DNA from: JBCDKH01 sp964388485
GTDB lineage: Bacteria > Planctomycetota > Phycisphaerae > Tepidisphaerales > Tepidisphaeraceae
Assembly: GCA_964388485.1 (NCBI GenBank)
Contig: CAYMAS010000009.1
Location: 44,082-108,081 of the forward strand
DNA: 64,000 nucleotides
Reading direction: 5' to 3'
In this document: positions 60,727 to 64,000 of the stretch, in pieces
Numbering within the stretch: the stretch's first letter is position 1
Layout: each line of letters opens with the position of its first letter
Notes under the pieces: model-generated
Told to the model about the DNA's origin: nothing
The model's database searches: none
Seen by the model: the letters and a program-made list of their open reading frames with translations, nothing else
Translations under genes and position numbers: made by a program

Positions 60727-60775
60727 CGTCATCCCGAGCGAAGCCGAGGGACCTCGCTTCGCTCGGGATGACGGA
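60727..60775. repeat. Dispersed palindromic repeat, family 1, copy 5 (compact)
   Basis: CGTCATCCCGAGCGAAGCCG from 60727 and CTTCGCTCGGGATGACGGA ending 60775, almost without loop. It lies between divergent starts (antiporter 60609 and Uma2 gene 60846), unlike the other copies, which follow gene ends. Confidence 0.85.
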
Positions 60776-60845
60776 GGCGGAAGTGGGCCAAGCCCCCGAA
60801 GCTGCTTAGAAGGAGGCAGCGAGCTTGCGGTATCATCCCGAGGTC

Positions 60846-61595
60846 ATGAGCACGATTACGCCCGCTTCCGACGCGTCATCTTCCTCTTCCGACGCGTCAT
60901 CTTCCTCTTCCACGACCGGCACGCGGCTCAAGCCGATCGTGCTTCGCGATCTGTTCCAGCCCAAGCCCGACGGTCACAAGCCGCGGCTCGATGAGTTCCT
61001 CGAATCGCTGGGCAGCGTGCCGGCGCATCGAGTCGTTTTGACGCCCGAGCCCGGCACGGTGACGGCCGACGACTACGAAGCGTTGGACGGCCGGGTCAAC
61101 GGCATGCTGGTGGAGCTGGTGAACGGGACGCTTGTGGAGAAAACTGTGGGCCTGAACGAAAGCCGAATCGGAATCAACTTGGCGACCGACCTGAACGTCT
61201 TCGTCCGGAAGCACAAGGTCGGCTTCGTCGGCGGGGCGGACGGCATGATCCGTATGAAGGCGGGCAACATTCGCATGCCGGACATCTCGGTATTCCTCAA
61301 CGAGGATCTTACCGATGGCGAGATGCCGCCTGCTGCAGCACCAGTACTGCCGCCACGCCTCGCGATTGAGGTACTCAGCAGAGGGAACACGGAGCAGGAG
61401 ATCGACCTCAAGCTCCACGAACTCTTCGCCAGCGGCTGCCGGTTGGCGTACGTCATCGATCCGCGAAGCCGAACCGCCCGCCGGTACACGTCGCCGCAGG
61501 AGAGCGTCGAACTGAAGGAGAACGACAGCCTCGACGGCGGCGAGGTGCTGCCAGGCTTCGAGGTGAAGCTGGCGGACGTGCTGGACGTCGGGTGA
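60846..61595 (+). CDS. Uma2-family putative restriction-like endonuclease
   Basis: 249 residues from ATG 60846. A Ser/Asp tail contains a 21-bp tandem repeat (SDASSSS twice). The Uma2 (DUF820) core follows: YEALDGRVNGMLVELVNGTL, IGINLATDLNVFV, NIRMPDISVFL (catalytic Asp), PRLAIEVLSRGNTEQEIDL (Glu with later Lys: the PD-(D/E)xK order), LFASGCRLAYVIDPRSRTAR. The family is greatly expanded in cyanobacteria and planctomycetes, is usually found alone, and its true role is unknown. It may be mobile or defensive. No methylase or toxin partner is adjacent. Confidence 0.85.
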   Translation: MSTITPASDASSSSSDASSSSSTTGTRLKPIVLRDLFQPKPDGHKPRLDEFLESLGSVPAHRVVLTPEPGTVTADDYEALDGRVNGMLVELVNGTLVEKTVGLNESRIGINLATDLNVFVRKHKVGFVGGADGMIRMKAGNIRMPDISVFLNEDLTDGEMPPAAAPVLPPRLAIEVLSRGNTEQEIDLKLHELFASGCRLAYVIDPRSRTARRYTSPQESVELKENDSLDGGEVLPGFEVKLADVLDVG

Positions 61596-61640
61596 GCGTG
61601 TTGTCGGTTGAGCCGCGGACGGCCGCATAGGCTGCGGGAC

Positions 61641-62591
61641 ATGGCCGACCGCAAGCCCTTTCTCGAACTCGTTTCCGAACGCATCGTCGTCCTCGACGGG
61701 GCGATGGGATCCGCGTTGCAGGAGATCGATCTGGACCTCGACCGCGACTGGATGGGCCAGGAGAACATGAGCGAGGTGCTCAACTTTTCGCGGCCCGACG
61801 TGATCGAGGCGATTCACAAGTCGTTCCTGGAAGTCGGCTGCGATGCGGTCGAGACGAACAGCTTCGGCGGCAACCGCATCGTGATGGCCGAGGCGGAGAT
61901 GGAGGACAAGGCTTACGAGGTCAGCAAGCTCGCCGCGGAAATTGCGCGGTCGGCGTGCGACGCGGTCGAGACGCCCGAGTCGCCCAAGTACGCCGTCGGC
62001 AGCGTCGGGCCTGGGACGAAGATTGCGTCGTTCGGCAACACCGACTGGGACACGATGGAGGCGTCGTATTACGACAACGTCAAGGGCCTGCTCGACGGCG
62101 GGGCCGACGTCTTGCTGAGCGAGACGGCCCAGGACCTGCTGCAGATTAAGATCTTCGTCGCCGCGGCCCGTCGGGCGTTCGACGATGCGGGCCGACGCGT
62201 CCCCGTGATGGTGCAGGCGAGCTTCGACCTCAACAACGGGGCGAACATGCTGACGGGTCCCGATCCTGAGACATTCGCGGCGACGTTCGTGCCTTACTTC
62301 GAGAGCGGCGAGATCGACGTGCTGGGCGTGAACTGTGCGTACGGCCCGCAGGAATTGGCCGAGGCGGTGCGGACGATCAGCCTCAACTGGCCCGGCTTTG
62401 TGAGCGTGCTGCCCAACGCCGGGTTGCCGGTGATGGTCGACGGTCAGAGCCACTTTCCGTTGCAGCCGCACGACTTTGCGGTCGGCGTGGAGCGTTTCGT
62501 TAAGGAGAACGGCGTGAACATCGTCGGCGGCTGCTGCGGGACGAAGGTGCCGCACCTGAAGGCGCTCATCGAGAAGGTCCGGACGTCGTAG
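61641..62591 (+). CDS. Homocysteine S-methyltransferase domain protein (stand-alone MetH module 1)
   Basis: 316 residues from ATG 61641. A single Hcy-binding domain: VVLDGAMGSALQEID, DAVETNSFGGNRIVMAEAEM, VGSVGPGTKIASFG, EIDVLGVNCAYGPQELAEA (zinc Cys) and VNIVGGCCGTKVPHLKALIE (paired zinc Cys). In cobalamin-dependent methionine synthase this is the first of four modules, followed by folate, B12 and reactivation domains. Here the protein ends after module 1 and the next gene is a transketolase, so the rest must be elsewhere or it uses another methyl donor such as S-methylmethionine or betaine. It transfers a methyl group to homocysteine. Confidence 0.85.
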   Translation: MADRKPFLELVSERIVVLDGAMGSALQEIDLDLDRDWMGQENMSEVLNFSRPDVIEAIHKSFLEVGCDAVETNSFGGNRIVMAEAEMEDKAYEVSKLAAEIARSACDAVETPESPKYAVGSVGPGTKIASFGNTDWDTMEASYYDNVKGLLDGGADVLLSETAQDLLQIKIFVAAARRAFDDAGRRVPVMVQASFDLNNGANMLTGPDPETFAATFVPYFESGEIDVLGVNCAYGPQELAEAVRTISLNWPGFVSVLPNAGLPVMVDGQSHFPLQPHDFAVGVERFVKENGVNIVGGCCGTKVPHLKALIEKVRTS

Positions 62592-62640
62592 CAAATTCTG
62601 CTCGTCGCACGTTGACGCCAGCATCGCTACGTTGTCGGCG

Positions 62641-64000
62641 ATGAGCTTCCCGATCGACCTTTCGAGCTACAAGAAGATTGCCATCGACCCGGCTGCGTCG
62701 TCCATGACGGACGAGCAGCACGAGGCGATCAAGCACAACGTCCAGCTGTGCCGCGACGCGCTGGTCTTCTTCACCGCCATCGCCGCCGGCAAGGGCCTCG
62801 GCGGGCACACCGGCGGGGCGTTCGACATCGTGCCGGAGATGATGATCGTCGACGCCATGATGCGGCACGACTCCAAGCCGATCGTCCCGATCTACTTCGA
62901 CGAGGCCGGCCACCGCGTGGCGATCCAGTACCTCATGTCGGTCCTCAACGGCCATATGGAGGCGGAGGAACTGCTCCATTATCGCGAGTTCGACAAGCAC
63001 CTGCCGGGCCACCCGGAGCTGGGTCACACGCCCGGCGTCGGCTTCAGCTCCGGCCGGCTCGGTCACGTCTGGCCCTACGCCAACGGCGTGGCGCTGGCCC
63101 ACCCGGATCAGGCGGTCGTCGTCTTCGGCTCCGACGGCAGCCAGATGGAGGGCAACGACGCCGAGGCCGCCCGCATCGCCGTCTCGCTCGGCATCAACAT
63201 CAAGCTCCTCATCGACGCCAACGACGTCACCATCGCCGGCAAGCCCAGCAGCTACCTGCCCGGCTTCGACCTGAGCCAGACTCTCGCCGGCCACGGCGTC
63301 CGCGTCGACACCGGCGACCCCGAAGACCTCGAAGCCCTGCACTTCCGCATCCACAAAGTCCTGCAGAAGGACGGCCCGGCCGCCCTCGTCAACGTCCGCC
63401 GCATGGCCGTCGGCATGGGCGAAGAACTCGAAGGCGAGCCCGAGGCCCACGACGTCATTCCGGTCAAACACGCCATCGCCTACCTGGAGAAGTCTGGGAA
63501 GTACCAGGACTGCATCGACTACCTCAAGAGCGTCGAAAAGGGCGACAAGCAGCCCAAGTACAAGGGCTCCGGCGAGAACGAGAGCAAGAACCGCAGCCTG
63601 TTCGGCAAGATCGTCGTCGACATCCTCGGCACGATGAGCGACGAGGACCGCCGCTCGAAGATCATGGTCATCGACCCCGACCTCGAAGGCTCCACCGGCA
63701 TTGCCGCCATCCGCAAGGCTTTTCCCGAGATCTACCACAAGACCGGCGTCATGGAGCGCGGTGCCTTCAGCGCTGCCGCCGGGTTCGGCATGAACCACAA
63801 CGGCAAGCAGGGCATCTTCGCGACCTTCAGCGCGTTCCAGGAGATGATCCTGTCCGAGCTGACGATGGCTCGGCTCAACAAGTCGAACGTCTTGTGCCAC
63901 TTCAGCCACAGCGGCGTCGACGACATGGCCGACTCGACGTGCCACTTCGGCATCAACAACCTCTTCGCCGACAACGGCCTGCCCGAGACCGAGCTCGACG
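62641..64000 (+). CDS. Transketolase (3' end outside window)
   Basis: The frame is open from ATG 62641 to the window end (453 codons seen). MSFPIDLSSYKKIAIDPA leads into FFTAIAAGKGLGGHTGGAFD, GHPELGHTPGVGFSSGRLGH, and the thiamine diphosphate site VVFGSDGSQMEGNDAEAARI to LLIDANDVTIAG (GDG...N pattern with Asn-Asp). The pyrimidine domain begins about residue 315 (SLFGKIVVDILGTMS, GVMERGAFSAAAGFGMN). It moves two-carbon units between sugar phosphates in the pentose phosphate pathway. It has GHTGG and GSDGSQMEG in place of the usual GHPG and GDGE, marking a divergent transketolase branch. Base use matches neighbours. Confidence 0.88.
   Translation, partial: MSFPIDLSSYKKIAIDPAASSMTDEQHEAIKHNVQLCRDALVFFTAIAAGKGLGGHTGGAFDIVPEMMIVDAMMRHDSKPIVPIYFDEAGHRVAIQYLMSVLNGHMEAEELLHYREFDKHLPGHPELGHTPGVGFSSGRLGHVWPYANGVALAHPDQAVVVFGSDGSQMEGNDAEAARIAVSLGINIKLLIDANDVTIAGKPSSYLPGFDLSQTLAGHGVRVDTGDPEDLEALHFRIHKVLQKDGPAALVNVRRMAVGMGEELEGEPEAHDVIPVKHAIAYLEKSGKYQDCIDYLKSVEKGDKQPKYKGSGENESKNRSLFGKIVVDILGTMSDEDRRSKIMVIDPDLEGSTGIAAIRKAFPEIYHKTGVMERGAFSAAAGFGMNHNGKQGIFATFSAFQEMILSELTMARLNKSNVLCHFSHSGVDDMADSTCHFGINNLFADNGLPETELD

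Noticed and set aside
60846..60920. Mobile insertion in the Uma2 N-terminus
   Set aside because: It is a simple 21-bp tandem duplication coding Ser/Asp residues, not an element.
62566..63945. Minus-strand frame of 459 codons at the right end
   Set aside because: The opposite strand codes a transketolase with the thiamine diphosphate motif.

Overview
The window looks like chromosomal DNA of a planctomycete, probably of the Phycisphaerae type. The evidence is high GC, N-terminal tags of the LEPLESRRLLSA type on two secreted proteins, several PEP-CTERM proteins, dockerin-like EF-hand repeats, a prepilin of the large planctomycete family, and few clear Shine-Dalgarno sites. Housekeeping genes (lysC, nuoB, moeA, fbp, pntAA/AB/B, rny, transketolase) place it on a main replicon.

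Layout. 1-13.4 kb: the 3' part of an RND pump fused in frame to its outer-membrane channel; a LEPR-tagged secreted protein; katG; a partition-like cassette (ParA ATPase, a ribbon-helix-helix protein, and about 450 bp of 16-bp repeats against the parA start codon); a 2-hydroxyacid dehydrogenase; a sulfatase stub; an RTX protein. 13.5-22.8 kb, mostly minus strand: lysC, nuoB, moeA, a fucose-isomerase-like gene with an internal deletion, a GH38 mannosidase and a NagB/PIG-L fusion. 22.8-38.9 kb: a saccharide or cell-wall scavenging locus with a C39-like protease, two family-10-type glycosyl hydrolases, three Gfo/Idh/MocA dehydrogenases, an amidase/beta-lactamase-fold fusion, a phosphodiester glycosidase, a GntR/LacI-type regulator, an FAD oxidoreductase, two PEP-CTERM paralogues and a pseudopilin. 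Six of these genes overlap end to start as one operon. Palindromes with a TTATATAA core lie in front of three transcription units and probably bind the regulator. 38.9-44 kb: a sugar ABC importer without its ATPase, a DapB-fold dehydrogenase and a sugar isomerase/epimerase. 44-64 kb: class III FBPase, a PEP-CTERM protein, EEP hydrolase, DoxX-like protein, DUF4914-like P-loop protein, astD-astB, the transhydrogenase operon, a tRNA with a UAA anticodon, rny, a Na/Ca exchanger, a Uma2 nuclease, a homocysteine methyltransferase domain and the start of a transketolase.

A second theme is palindromic repeats. At least four families occur. One (five copies) is purely intergenic. Two others have entered coding sequence: AstB carries two different elements in frame, an ABC permease carries a relative of one of them in the same frame and orientation, and another copy supplies the stop codon of astD. 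This resembles the protein-coding palindromic elements of Rickettsia. The best candidates for something undescribed are the 16-bp-repeat partition cassette, the in-frame palindromic elements, and the TTATATAA regulon.
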